20,619 nucleotides of DNA from Peptococcaceae bacterium (GTDB taxonomy: Bacteria > Bacillota > DSM-12270 > Thermacetogeniales > Thermacetogeniaceae). The position numbers were made by a program, and so were the translations under genes. Shown here one piece after another: positions 6,609 to 13,492 of this stretch. The notes beneath the pieces are model-generated. The model had not been told where the DNA came from. It ran no database searches and saw only the letters and a program-made list of their open reading frames with translations. The DNA lies in assembly GCA_003132605.1 (NCBI GenBank), contig PKYJ01000163.1, positions 1 to 20,619 of the forward strand. Direction: 5' to 3'. Position 1 is the stretch's first letter; the number at the start of each line of letters is the position of its first letter.

Positions 6609-8015
6609 TCATTCTTTGCTTTTAGTTTCTTCCGGCTTCTGACCTCTTGCATCCGACATCCGTTTCCGCCTCCAGCCCGGGATCACCACCTGCCGGCTCC
6701 GCTCCACCGCCAGGGACCCTTCCGGAACGTCCTTGGTGATCGTGGAACCAGCCCCGGTGACCGCCTCGGGGCCGATGCTCACCGGGGCTATCAGGTTGGT
6801 GTTGCTGCCGATAAATGCCCCGTCCCCGATCTGCGTCCTGTGCTTGCTGACGCCGTCGTAGTTGCAGGTGATGGTGCCGGCCCCGATATTGACGTCGGCG
6901 CCGATCACCGTATCCCCCACGTAGCTGAGGTGCGGGATCTTGCTCCCGGGGCCCACCTGGGTCTGCTTCAGCTCTACGAAGTCGCCGACCTTGACCCCCC
7001 GGGCCAGCTCGGTGCCCGGCCGCAGGTAGGCGAAGGGCCCGATCTGGCAGCCGTCGCCGGCGGTGCTTCTTATCAGCAGCGAGGACTGTACAGTCACGCC
7101 ATTGCCCAGGGCCGTGTCCACCAGACGCGTCCCCGGCCCTATCACACAGTCGGCGCCCACCTGAGTGGCGCCCTCCAGGAAGCAGAACGGGTAGATCACG
7201 GTGTCCCGTCCCACATCCACCCCGCGGTCGATGTAGGTGACCGCCGGGTCGATGATGGTGACGCCGGCGTCCATCAGCCGCTCGCACTCCCGCTGGCGGA
7301 AGATGCGCTCGGCAGCGGCCAGATCCCGGCGGGTGTTGATCCCCGCCGTCTCTGCAGACGGAGCCGTCAATGCTGCCACCGCCCGGCCAACCCGGCGCAA
7401 CAGGTCGATAACGTCGGTCAGGTAGTATTCGCCCTGGTTATTGTCCGGGCTCAGCCCCATGACGGCTTCTTCCAGGGCTGCCCGGTCAAAAGAGTAGGTA
7501 CCGGTGTTGATCTCCTTGATCTCTTTCTGCGCGGGCGTGGCATCGCCGTCCTCGACGATCGCCGCCACCAGGCCCGAGGTGTCCCTGACAATACGGCCAT
7601 AGCCGGATGGGTCGTCGAAGATGCTGGTCAGGATACAGGCGCCGGCCGACGCCTCCCGGCGGGTTGCCAGCAGCCGGGTGAGGCTGCCGGGGGTGAGCAG
7701 GGGCGTGTCACCACAGAGCACCAACAGGTCGCGGCAGTCGGACGCCACCTGCGGCAGCGCCTTAGCCACTGCATCGCCGGTGCCCCGCTGCGGTTCCTGT
7801 AATACATACCTGTAGCCGTCGCCCAGGGCCTCCCGCACCAGGGCGGCGCCGGCGCCGATGACGATCACCACTTCTGTAATACCTGCCGCCGCTACGGCGT
7901 CAAGTACATATCTGATCAGGGGCGCCCCGGCGCAACGGTGCAACACCTTGGGAAGAGCGGACTTCATCCGCTTCCCCTGTCCCGCCGCCAGGATCACTGC
8001 TGCCGTTGAGCTCAT
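6609..8015 (-). CDS. glmU: Bifunctional GlmU: glucosamine-1-phosphate N-acetyltransferase and uridyltransferase
   Basis: GlmU makes UDP-N-acetylglucosamine for peptidoglycan and teichoic acids. The N-terminal uridyltransferase shows LAAGQGKRMKSALPKVLH (9-26) and LCGDTPLL. The C-terminal left-handed beta-helix acetyltransferase shows PFAYLRPGTEL, GDFVELK, HLSYVGDTVIG and NIGAGTITCNYDG. The ATG at 8013-8015 gives 468 residues and starts exactly where the family begins; the frame stays open to a TTG at 8081, but that extension is unlike the family. The ribosome site GAGGGG lies about 12 bases from the ATG, within a small hairpin loop. The last 16 residues (MSDARGQKPEETKSKE) lie beyond the usual end and are encoded by a copy of the dispersed GA-rich repeat. 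Position between spoVG and prs matches B. subtilis. Confidence 0.95.
   Translation of the reverse strand: MSSTAAVILAAGQGKRMKSALPKVLHRCAGAPLIRYVLDAVAAAGITEVVIVIGAGAALVREALGDGYRYVLQEPQRGTGDAVAKALPQVASDCRDLLVLCGDTPLLTPGSLTRLLATRREASAGACILTSIFDDPSGYGRIVRDTSGLVAAIVEDGDATPAQKEIKEINTGTYSFDRAALEEAVMGLSPDNNQGEYYLTDVIDLLRRVGRAVAALTAPSAETAGINTRRDLAAAERIFRQRECERLMDAGVTIIDPAVTYIDRGVDVGRDTVIYPFCFLEGATQVGADCVIGPGTRLVDTALGNGVTVQSSLLIRSTAGDGCQIGPFAYLRPGTELARGVKVGDFVELKQTQVGPGSKIPHLSYVGDTVIGADVNIGAGTITCNYDGVSKHRTQIGDGAFIGSNTNLIAPVSIGPEAVTGAGSTITKDVPEGSLAVERSRQVVIPGWRRKRMSDARGQKPEETKSKE
6635..6661 (-). repeat. GA-rich dispersed repeat, copy encoding the GlmU tail
   Basis: This 27-base stretch, in frame at the 3' end of glmU, matches the complement of 11680-11706 at 23 of 27 positions by hand alignment. 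It encodes part of the extra C-terminal residues of GlmU. Confidence 0.6.
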
Positions 8016-8037
8016 AAAAAAACGAGTCCCCTCTCGT
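8016..8037 (-). promoter_or_regulatory. Small hairpin plus T-run at the glmU ribosome site
   Basis: On the minus strand ACGAG (8033-8037) and CTCGT (8022-8026) form a 5-base stem whose loop contains AGGGGA, the likely ribosome-binding bases. Seven T residues (8016-8022) follow, running up to the ATG. The stem is short; it could shorten the effective spacing to the start or act as a weak attenuator. Both ideas are speculative. Confidence 0.3.
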
Positions 8038-8216
8038 GTCGAACGTGGGTGACAGGCCTTCTCCCTATTATTTTTCTCCAAATGGTAGTAAAAATCCTTT
8101 TATACATGAAAAAACAAAAAAAGGGACCTTTAAATCCCCCTAGAAAGTCTGAGCGCTAAATCCCTGGCGTGAGTTGAGAGCCCCGCAATTCCCACTTCCC
8201 GCTGCTCACTTCTCAA

Positions 8217-8480
8217 TTACACGGCCTCGGCGTAAGCCTTGAGCACGGCGCTCTGGATCACATCCCGCGCCCCCGCCGAGATCGGATGAGCGATGTCCCG
8301 GAATTCCCCGGCAGGTGTACGGCGGCTGGGCATGGCCACAAACAGCCCGTTCTGCCCTTCCACCACTTTCACGTCATGCACCACAAAAGCGCCATCGAAA
8401 GTCACGGAGCAAATAGCTTTCATCTTGCCATCCTGGCTCAACCTGCGGATCCGAACATCTGTCACCGTCAACCTGGCCAT
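8217..8480 (-). CDS. spoVG: SpoVG, sporulation-linked RNA/DNA-binding regulator
   Basis: SpoVG is a small, widely conserved nucleic-acid-binding regulator; in B. subtilis it affects septation and cortex formation during sporulation. The 87 residues match the family throughout: VTDVRIRRL, MKAICSVTFDGAFVVHDVKVVEG, and the signature GLFVAMPSRRTPAGEFRDIAHPIS split over residues 46-69. The ATG at 8478-8480 has the purine run GGAAAGGG abutting it, which is too close for normal initiation. An in-frame TTG at 8469-8471 would have nine-base spacing and reproduce the usual N-terminus (M-TVTDVR), giving 84 residues. A sigma-H promoter precedes the gene. It lies upstream of glmU as in Bacillus. Confidence 0.95.
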   Translation of the reverse strand: MARLTVTDVRIRRLSQDGKMKAICSVTFDGAFVVHDVKVVEGQNGLFVAMPSRRTPAGEFRDIAHPISAGARDVIQSAVLKAYAEAV

Positions 8481-8526
8481 CCCTTTCCGATTTTTTCAAA
8501 TTCCCCGGAGGTATGCTTCTGCGCAC

Positions 8527-8553
8527 GATAATTCTCCACGGAAAGGGTAATTC
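8527..8553 (-). promoter_or_regulatory. Sigma-H promoter of spoVG
   Basis: On the minus strand GCAGGAATT (AGGAATT at 8547-8553) is followed after 14 bases by GAATTA (8527-8532). This closely resembles the sigma-H consensus (AGGANNT, 14 bases, GAATT) and the spoVG promoter of B. subtilis, where the -35 reads GCAGGATTT and the -10 GGAATT. The predicted start near 8520 leaves a leader of about 40 bases. Confidence 0.72.
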
Positions 8554-8584
8554 CTGCTATGTAATGAATATTTTACATCCTGGT

Positions 8585-9430
8585 TTAAGGGGCGAGCAAG
8601 CGGCGGGCCAGGTCGAGGTCCGAGATCTTGTCCACGTCCACCCCGATCTCGGGGTAGTCGCTGATCACCGCCGCCCCGCGGTAACCCACCAACCCGGAGA
8701 TCCGCCGCTCCGCCATGGCGATGGTCAGGAAACCGAAGAGATAGGCAAACAGGAAGCCCGGACCGACCAGCCGGGCCATGGCCAGCGGCTTCTTGCGGAG
8801 GCGGATGAAGTCCTCGGCCTTTGGCAGGACCTCCCCGATGATCGACCGGCGCACCAGGAACAGGTTGCCCCCGGTGAACACTCCGTCCCGCAGCCTGGCA
8901 TAGGTGCGCTTGACCCCGGGAAAACGGGCCTCGGCCTTCTGCCGGGTGGTGATCGGGTAGTAGAAATCCGCCTCCCGCTGGCAGCACTGCCTGAGGAAGC
9001 CGCTCACGGCGCCGGCGGTCAGAAAGGGGATGTCCCCGGTACAGGACAGGACCCAGTCCGCAGCCGGGTGCGCGCCCAGAGGGCACCCGGCGGTCTCCAA
9101 TGCCGCAACACCGGAGGCCAGGCTGCTCAGGGGCGAATCTCCGGGTGCGACGAACAGCAGCCCCGACGGCTGACAGCAGGCCTTCTGCAGTGAGGCATCC
9201 CCCACCAGGACGATCTTGCCGACTTCCGGACAACCCCTCAGGGCCTCGATCACGTAGTCGACCATGGGACGCCCCCCGATAGTCAGCAGGGCCTTGTTCC
9301 CCGTCGCGCCCGCAAGCGGGCACCCGGGCGGAGCGCCGGCCTGTGATGAGGCCTTTTTCCTGCCGGCGGGAGCATCCGCTTTCAGGGTGCCTCCGCCGGC
9401 CAGCACCACCACATCAACCTTGCTGATCAT
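8585..9430 (-). CDS. MobA-like NTP transferase family protein
   Basis: This 281-residue protein has the nucleotidyltransferase fold of MobA/IspD-type enzymes. VDVVVLAGGG (5-14) is the nucleotide-binding start, NKALLTIGGRPMVDYVIEAL (45-64) the usual following segment, and CTGDIPFLT (130-138) the metal-binding acidic region. Between the first two lies a 30-residue Ala/Gly/Lys-rich insertion (15-44) where the family normally has only a few residues. The middle region contains ITTRQKAEARFPGVKRTY and FTGGNLFLVRR, typical of uncharacterised NTP_transf_3 proteins. The substrate is unknown; molybdopterin guanylylation is not implied. GAGGGAG lies about nine bases before the ATG. Its start overlaps the 3' end of the GntR gene by 17 bases, so the two are probably co-translated. 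Confidence 0.85.
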   Translation of the reverse strand: MISKVDVVVLAGGGTLKADAPAGRKKASSQAGAPPGCPLAGATGNKALLTIGGRPMVDYVIEALRGCPEVGKIVLVGDASLQKACCQPSGLLFVAPGDSPLSSLASGVAALETAGCPLGAHPAADWVLSCTGDIPFLTAGAVSGFLRQCCQREADFYYPITTRQKAEARFPGVKRTYARLRDGVFTGGNLFLVRRSIIGEVLPKAEDFIRLRKKPLAMARLVGPGFLFAYLFGFLTIAMAERRISGLVGYRGAAVISDYPEIGVDVDKISDLDLARRLLAP

Positions 9431-10133
9431 CGCCGTCTACTCCCTCGGGCTGGTTCCTGCGGATGGTCTCCAGCAGGCTGTTTTCGGCTTTTTCAATGTG
9501 CTCCCAGGCAGTGTGCTGAGCCTTGGAGATGTTCCGGTCAGCCACCGCCTCCACGATCCTGCGGTGCTCATCCAGGGCCTCCTTCGGCCGGCCGGGAAAA
9601 GCCAGGGAGACCGACCGGAAGCGCTGGATCTCATCCTGCAAGTTGCTGAGCATCTGAACCAGGCGCTGGTTCCGGCTGCTCTGGTAGAGGTAGTCGTGAA
9701 AACTGGTATCGAACTCCACGAACTTCGGCGGATTGCCCCCGTCGACGTTCTCCGCAAACTGCGCCAGAATCCGCTCCAGGTTCTCCAACTCCTCGCCGGT
9801 GATCCGCTCCGCCGCCAGCCCGCAGGCCAGGGCCTCCAGGGAGGCCCGCACCTCGAACACGTCGGTGATATTCTTCATGGAGATCCCCGCCACGTAAGCC
9901 CCCTTGCGCGGCACCATGACCAAGAATCCTTCCAGCTCCAGCTTGCGGATCGCCTCCCGGACCGGAGTCCGGCTGACGCCCAACTCCTCCGCCAACTGGA
10001 TCTCCATCAGCCGTTCGCCCGGTCTCAGAGTGCCGTTGATGATCGCCTCCCGCAGGCCGTCAAAGACGACCTCCCGCAGCGGCTTGTATGAGTCCAGCCT
10101 GACCGGCACCAGCCTGCGCTCCTGCTTTGCCAT
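9414..10133 (-). CDS. GntR-family transcriptional regulator, FCD (FadR/VanR) type
   Basis: The 239-residue protein has a GntR winged helix-turn-helix at about residues 18-84 (LREVVFDGLREAI, PGERLMEIQLAEELGVSRTP, VREAIRKLELEGF) and an all-helical FCD ligand domain at about 88-225 (FEVRASLEALACGLAAERI, FHDYLYQSSRN, DEHRRIVEAVADRN). FCD regulators usually bind small carboxylates or sugar acids, often with a metal held by Asp and His residues; the ligand here is unknown. AGGAGG lies about seven bases before the ATG. It sits between ispE and spoVG where Bacillus has purR, but it is not a PurR homologue (no phosphoribosyltransferase-like domain). A sigma-A-like promoter lies upstream, and the downstream NTP transferase overlaps it. 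Confidence 0.92.
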   Translation of the reverse strand: MAKQERRLVPVRLDSYKPLREVVFDGLREAIINGTLRPGERLMEIQLAEELGVSRTPVREAIRKLELEGFLVMVPRKGAYVAGISMKNITDVFEVRASLEALACGLAAERITGEELENLERILAQFAENVDGGNPPKFVEFDTSFHDYLYQSSRNQRLVQMLSNLQDEIQRFRSVSLAFPGRPKEALDEHRRIVEAVADRNISKAQHTAWEHIEKAENSLLETIRRNQPEGVDGDDQQG

Positions 10134-10210
10134 CGCTCCGCCTCCTCTCGTTATCCTTCTGATCTGACCTGACAGTTGCTACATCTATTATGCCAGGTAT
10201 TCTTCGCTTG

Positions 10211-10239
10211 ATTATATCGAAAAATAAGCTTCGAATAAA
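10211..10239 (-). promoter_or_regulatory. Candidate sigma-A promoter for the GntR gene
   Basis: On the minus strand TTTATT (10234-10239) is followed after 17 bases by a perfect TATAAT (10211-10216). The predicted start is near 10204, leaving about 70 bases before the ATG. The -35 is weak (3 of 6). It begins immediately after the terminator-like hairpin at 10241-10276. Confidence 0.5.
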
Positions 10240-10240
10240 G

Positions 10241-10276
10241 AAAAGGCGTCTCCTAAAATATTATGGACACGCTTTT
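10241..10276 (-). terminator. Probable terminator after ispE
   Basis: On the minus strand GCGTGTCC and GGAGACGC form a stem with one central mismatch around an AT-rich loop, followed by CTTTTCTTTATT. It lies about 80 bases after the ispE stop and just before the GntR promoter, so it would separate the two transcripts. Confidence 0.5.
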
Positions 10277-10357
10277 GCCTATACGGATTTTTAATCAGAA
10301 ACTAACACAGTTGATGTTGGCCCATTCCAAACTATGTTCCACCCCGACATTATATCT

Positions 10358-11242
10358 CTACCCAGTTGAATGCTCCCCGGGCCTGATCATGCGGCAGACG
10401 AAGACCTGCTCGCCGCCCCCGTCCAGTTGACGGGCGGCAGCCCGGGCCTCCTCTTCCCCCGGAAACACGCCGAACACCGTGGGGCCGCTCCCGGACATCA
10501 ACGCCCGCTCCGCCCCCAACCCCTCCAGGCGTTTGATCAGAACGGACACCTGCGGGTGGGCGGCAGCGGCCACGGGCTCCAGGTCGTTGCCCATGTTGGC
10601 CAGCATGCCGTCCCGGTCGCTCCTGGAGACTGCGGCCATGAACCACGTCGTCCAGGTCCGGTTCTGGCCCGGCTGGTAGCGGGAGTAAATCTCCGCCGTG
10701 GCCACCTGGAACTCCGGCTTGACCAGGACCAGCCACTGCGGTCTGAGGGTGGGCAGCACCGTAACCGTCTCGCCCCGGCCCTGGGCCAGGGCCGTGCCCC
10801 CGCGGATGAAAAAGGCGACGTCCGAGCCGAGACGCGCCGCCAAGGAGATGAGCTCCACCTCTGTCAGGTTGAGTTTGAAGAGGGCGTTGGCCGCCTTGAG
10901 GGCTGTGGCGGCGTCGCTGCTGCCTCCGCCCAGGCCGGCAGCGGTGGGGATACGCTTGATGATGTGCAGATCGACGCCGGCAGGCGCGATACGGTCCGCC
11001 AGAGACTCCAGCGCCCGGTACGCCAGGTTGGCCGGCCCGTCAGGAGCCGCCCCGGACGGGGTGCAGCTCACCGTGATCCCCTCGGGCGCCGCCGAAAGGA
11101 TGAGGGTATCGGCCAGGTTGATGGTCTGCATGACGGAGTTGATCTCGTGATAACCGTCCGACCGCAGCCGGCCCACGTCCAGAGTGAGGTTGACCTTGGC
11201 GTATGCCAGCAGCTCCAAGCTTGTCTGTTCCTGCTCCACCAT
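10358..11242 (-). CDS. ispE: 4-diphosphocytidyl-2-C-methyl-D-erythritol kinase
   Basis: IspE phosphorylates CDP-methylerythritol in the MEP pathway of isoprenoid synthesis. The 294 residues contain the GHMP-kinase motifs: AYAKVNLTLDVG (13-24) with the conserved Lys, the ATP-binding loop PTAAGLGGGSSDAAT (99-113), LGSDVAFFIRGGTAL with catalytic Asp at residue 141, and the C-terminal GSGPTVFGVF. The ATG at 11240-11242 has AGGGGAAG upstream at a somewhat long spacing; the next codon is GTG and could also serve. In Bacillus ispE follows veg directly; here about 9 kb of sporulation and accessory genes separate them. Confidence 0.96.
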   Translation of the reverse strand: MVEQEQTSLELLAYAKVNLTLDVGRLRSDGYHEINSVMQTINLADTLILSAAPEGITVSCTPSGAAPDGPANLAYRALESLADRIAPAGVDLHIIKRIPTAAGLGGGSSDAATALKAANALFKLNLTEVELISLAARLGSDVAFFIRGGTALAQGRGETVTVLPTLRPQWLVLVKPEFQVATAEIYSRYQPGQNRTWTTWFMAAVSRSDRDGMLANMGNDLEPVAAAAHPQVSVLIKRLEGLGAERALMSGSGPTVFGVFPGEEEARAAARQLDGGGEQVFVCRMIRPGEHSTG

Positions 11243-11276
11243 GGTTCGTTTCTTCCCCTACTAACTTTTTGCTTGC

Positions 11277-11305
11277 TTCATACTTAATGTTACATAAAGA
11301 GACAA
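11277..11305 (-). promoter_or_regulatory. Candidate sigma-A promoter for ispE
   Basis: On the minus strand TTGTCT (11300-11305) is followed after 17 bases by TATGAA (11277-11282). Each hexamer matches the consensus at four of six positions, and the predicted start leaves about 27 bases before the ATG. Confidence 0.4.
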
Positions 11306-11322
11306 GAAAATCCTCTTTCCAA

Positions 11323-11502
11323 TCATTTTTCCGTTTCCCGTGCCCGCCAAGGCGGCACGCTCACACCAAAATCACTTGGCGGCGATCTTCTTCGCAACCA
11401 CCGGTAATACCGCTCCCACTGCTGCCAGTCCTGCCGCCGGGGTATGACTGCTTCAATCTCATCCAGCACCGCCAACACTCCATCCAGGTCCTCTTTGAAA
11501 AA
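11323..11502 (-). pseudogene. Short coding-like remnant, unknown
   Basis: A stop-bounded frame of 59 codons on the minus strand reads as plausible protein (EDLDGVLAVLDEIEAVIPRR, then QDWQQWERYYRWLRRR). It has high third-position GC typical of genes here, but no ATG. A GTG near 11478 preceded by AGAGGA could make a peptide of about 51 residues. It may be a broken gene end or a small gene; no family was recognised. Confidence 0.25.
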
Positions 11503-11640
11503 TTAATTGCTGACCCCGACAACTCACGTTCCTGATCCTGGTCTCCAACCACCAAATTTGGCATATACCGTATCAGCGCGCATAGATTGTCCTATAAGCC
11601 CCTTCGTGTACCAAACCGAAAAGAAACAAGAGGTCTCATG

Positions 11641-11706
11641 TGATGTGAGAAGTGGCGGGTATCCCCGCTTTAGCAGCTCGCCTCTGACCTCTCGCATCTC
11701 ACATCC
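11641..11706. repeat. Inverted pair of GA-rich dispersed repeats
   Basis: GATGTGAGA (11642-11650) and TCTCACATC (11697-11705) form a perfect 9-base inverted repeat enclosing a second hairpin (GCGGG/CCCGC). The right arm (11680-11706) is the copy related to the glmU tail repeat. It lies about 20 bases before the ZIP start and could occlude or shape its leader. Confidence 0.6.
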
Positions 11707-11725
11707 CAAAAAGGCAGGTGATACC

Positions 11726-12448
11726 ATGCACGCTCTGCTACCCAGCCTCCTGGCCGGCCTGGCCACTGCCCTGGGCAGTATTGTGGTCCTGATCTGGAAA
11801 AGCCGGGAGCGCCGCACCCTGGCCATTCTGCTTGGAGGAGCCGCCGGCGTGATGCTGGCGGTAGTGCTGCTGGACCTGATCCCCGCCGCCCTGGACCAGG
11901 GAACGCCCCTGGAAACCGGGATCGGCTTCGGGGCCGGGGTTGTCGTCCTCTGGGGTCTTGATAAGCTGATGACCCGGTTAATCGGCGGGAACATTTACAG
12001 CCGGGAGGCGTCCTACAAACGGATGGGTTACCTGATGGCCACCGGCATCGCCATGCACGACCTCCCGGAAGGAATCGCCATCGCCGGGGCCTATGCTGCC
12101 GGGGGCGCCCTGGGGCCGCTGCTGGCTCTCTCCATTGCCCTGCACAACCTCCCCGAGGGAATCGCCACCGCCACCCCGCTGTACATGGGGGGTGTCCGGG
12201 GGCGCCAGGTGGTGCTGGTCAACGTCATCGTCAGCGTCTTTACTCCGCTGGGCACCCTGCTCGGCCTGTTCCTGCTCCGGCTGTCCCCGGAGCACCTCTC
12301 CTTCATGCTCGCCCTGGCCGGGGGAGCGATGACCTACCTGCTCAAGGATGAACTGATCCCCGCCGCCCAACAGCAGAGCCCCTTCTGGAGCTGGATCGGG
12401 CTGGCCGGCGGCTACGCCCTGCTCTGGATCGCCCAGATCATCCGCTAA
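11726..12448 (+). CDS. ZIP-family divalent metal transporter
   Basis: ZIP transporters move zinc or other divalent metals into the cytoplasm. The 240-residue protein is strongly hydrophobic with about seven to eight membrane helices. It carries both signature metal-binding motifs of the GufA/ZupT branch: MHDLPEGIAIAGAY (His111 to Tyr123) and LHNLPEGIATATPL (His140 onward). The ATG has AGGTG five bases upstream; the frame is open to 11507, but the extra part is the repeat region. Metal specificity cannot be read from sequence. It is convergent with spoIIR, with 38 bases between the stops, and divergent from ispE. Confidence 0.92.
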   Translation: MHALLPSLLAGLATALGSIVVLIWKSRERRTLAILLGGAAGVMLAVVLLDLIPAALDQGTPLETGIGFGAGVVVLWGLDKLMTRLIGGNIYSREASYKRMGYLMATGIAMHDLPEGIAIAGAYAAGGALGPLLALSIALHNLPEGIATATPLYMGGVRGRQVVLVNVIVSVFTPLGTLLGLFLLRLSPEHLSFMLALAGGAMTYLLKDELIPAAQQQSPFWSWIGLAGGYALLWIAQIIR

Positions 12449-12486
12449 TTTCAGTCGTTTTATCCTCCAACCAAAACCACTAACGG

Positions 12487-13233
12487 CTAACCACCAATAT
12501 GCAGGAAGGCCAGGGAATGGGACCTGACGCCCGTGAACCAGACGCCAATCTTGGTGGTCAGGCGGGGGTACCGGCTCACCTGCCCGCCCATGCCTGCCGC
12601 GCTGGGGACGATCTCTTGGCCGCCCGACAGGTCCTGGGCGGCCTGGGTCAGGTCGACGTAGCAGAGGGGCGGAAACAGCACACACCACCAGTTATGGCCC
12701 TGCCCGGCCCCGATCACGATCTTCAAAGCCTCGTAGTTGCCTGCAGGGAAGACCACGCTTCCGTAAGTCTTGTTCGGAAAGGCCGTGACGCCGTAGAAAA
12801 CCTGGACCGGCTTATCCGACCCGGCGGACTGCACCGTCTGCCGGGCAACCTGCCGGATCCCCGGCAGCCGGCCGGAGATGACTGCGGCAGCCGCAGGCTC
12901 GCTGCCGGTGCTCTGCAGTTCCGGATGCAGGTAGGCCAGTACGGCATCCCGCACCCTGAGCTTCACTGACTGATCAAAGGCACTATCGCTGGCGGCGATC
13001 ACCCGGAACCGGATAATCCGCCCCAGGCCGATAGTGTCCCCCTCGCGCTTGAACATGTCCGGGGAGACCGCGGAAACCGCCGGCGCCTCCGTTTTAGGCT
13101 GGGGGATTGACGCCCCCGCCAAGGCCATTCCGGCAAACAGGGATGCCCCAAGCAGCAGGGCCACACCCGCCCTGACGATAATCCTCTTCATTCCTTTCTT
13201 GGTATCGAGACTGTCCGCACCGTTCTTCTTCAT
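12487..13233 (-). CDS. spoIIR: Stage II sporulation protein R
   Basis: SpoIIR is made in the forespore, secreted into the intermembrane space, and activates the protease SpoIIGA to process pro-sigma-E in the mother cell. The 248-residue form has a positively charged N-terminus and a hydrophobic export segment at about 18-40. The family core follows: RFRVIAASDS (76-84), LKLRVRDAVL-like KLRVRDAVLAYLHPE (91-105), GVTAFPNKTYGSVVFPAGNY (148-167) and the hallmark NWWCVLFPPLC (181-191). The ATG at 13231-13233 has GGGTGG five bases upstream; a GTG nine bases earlier and an ATG at residue 15 are alternatives. It lies alone, convergent with the ZIP gene. Confidence 0.93.
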   Translation of the reverse strand: MKKNGADSLDTKKGMKRIIVRAGVALLLGASLFAGMALAGASIPQPKTEAPAVSAVSPDMFKREGDTIGLGRIIRFRVIAASDSAFDQSVKLRVRDAVLAYLHPELQSTGSEPAAAAVISGRLPGIRQVARQTVQSAGSDKPVQVFYGVTAFPNKTYGSVVFPAGNYEALKIVIGAGQGHNWWCVLFPPLCYVDLTQAAQDLSGGQEIVPSAAGMGGQVSRYPRLTTKIGVWFTGVRSHSLAFLHIGG

Positions 13234-13329
13234 GCTTGCCACCCGCCCTATTAGGATGTGTGAAGTGTGAGGCCGGAGGTGATTGGCTGTGCCAGGCGCC
13301 CCTCACATCTCTCTTCTCAAGTCTTAGGA

Positions 13330-13351
13330 ATATGGTAATGTTACCCATTCA
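13330..13351 (-). promoter_or_regulatory. Possible sigma-F/G-type -10 for spoIIR
   Basis: On the minus strand GGGTAACATTA (13336-13346) resembles the sigma-F -10 (GGCAAACATT-like). Forespore expression is expected for spoIIR, which is transcribed by sigma-F in Bacillus. No good GYATA -35 was found at the right spacing, so this is tentative. The predicted start leaves a leader of about 97 bases. Confidence 0.3.
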
Positions 13352-13411
13352 CCAGACTACTGTTTTTATTCTTTCCAGTTCATGGCACTCTTAATCACAG
13401 ATGGCGGCAGC

Positions 13412-13464
13412 AAAAATAAAACCCCTGCCCGGCACTTGCGGCGCCGAAAACAGGGGCCGTTTTG
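13412..13464 (-). terminator. Rho-independent terminator after the SPOCS gene pair
   Basis: On the minus strand CCCCTG (13451-13456 complement) and CAGGGG (13422-13427 complement) pair around an inner CGGC/GCCG stem, and TTTTATTTTTG follows directly. It lies about 30 bases after the stop of the SPOCS-CarboxypepD gene and ends that transcript. Confidence 0.75.
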
Positions 13465-13492
13465 TCCTCTGACCACCAGCCACTAAGTAGCG

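Larger units (their letters stand above)
11243..11725. other. Intergenic region between ispE and the ZIP gene
   Basis: This 483-base divergent spacer holds the ispE promoter candidate, a short coding-like remnant on the minus strand (11323-11502), and an inverted pair of GA-rich repeats (11641-11706) just before the ZIP gene. No complete gene with a ribosome site and family features was found. No clear promoter for the plus-strand ZIP gene was recognised. Confidence 0.5.

Noticed and set aside
5754..7802. Plus-strand open frame of 682 codons
   Set aside because: It lies antisense to prs and glmU, which have complete motifs and ribosome sites. Its Asp/Val/His/Gln-rich composition is typical of the complement of GC-rich genes.
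8107..8150. Terminator between spoVG and glmU
   Set aside because: A T-run is present on the minus strand, but the preceding stem is only about four pairs. Read-through from spoVG into glmU seems possible.
10370..11287. Plus-strand open frame of 305 codons
   Set aside because: It is antisense to ispE, whose kinase motifs are complete.
11507..11725. N-terminal extension of the ZIP transporter
   Set aside because: It translates repeat sequence and has no family similarity. The ATG at 11726 has a ribosome site and begins at the first membrane helix.
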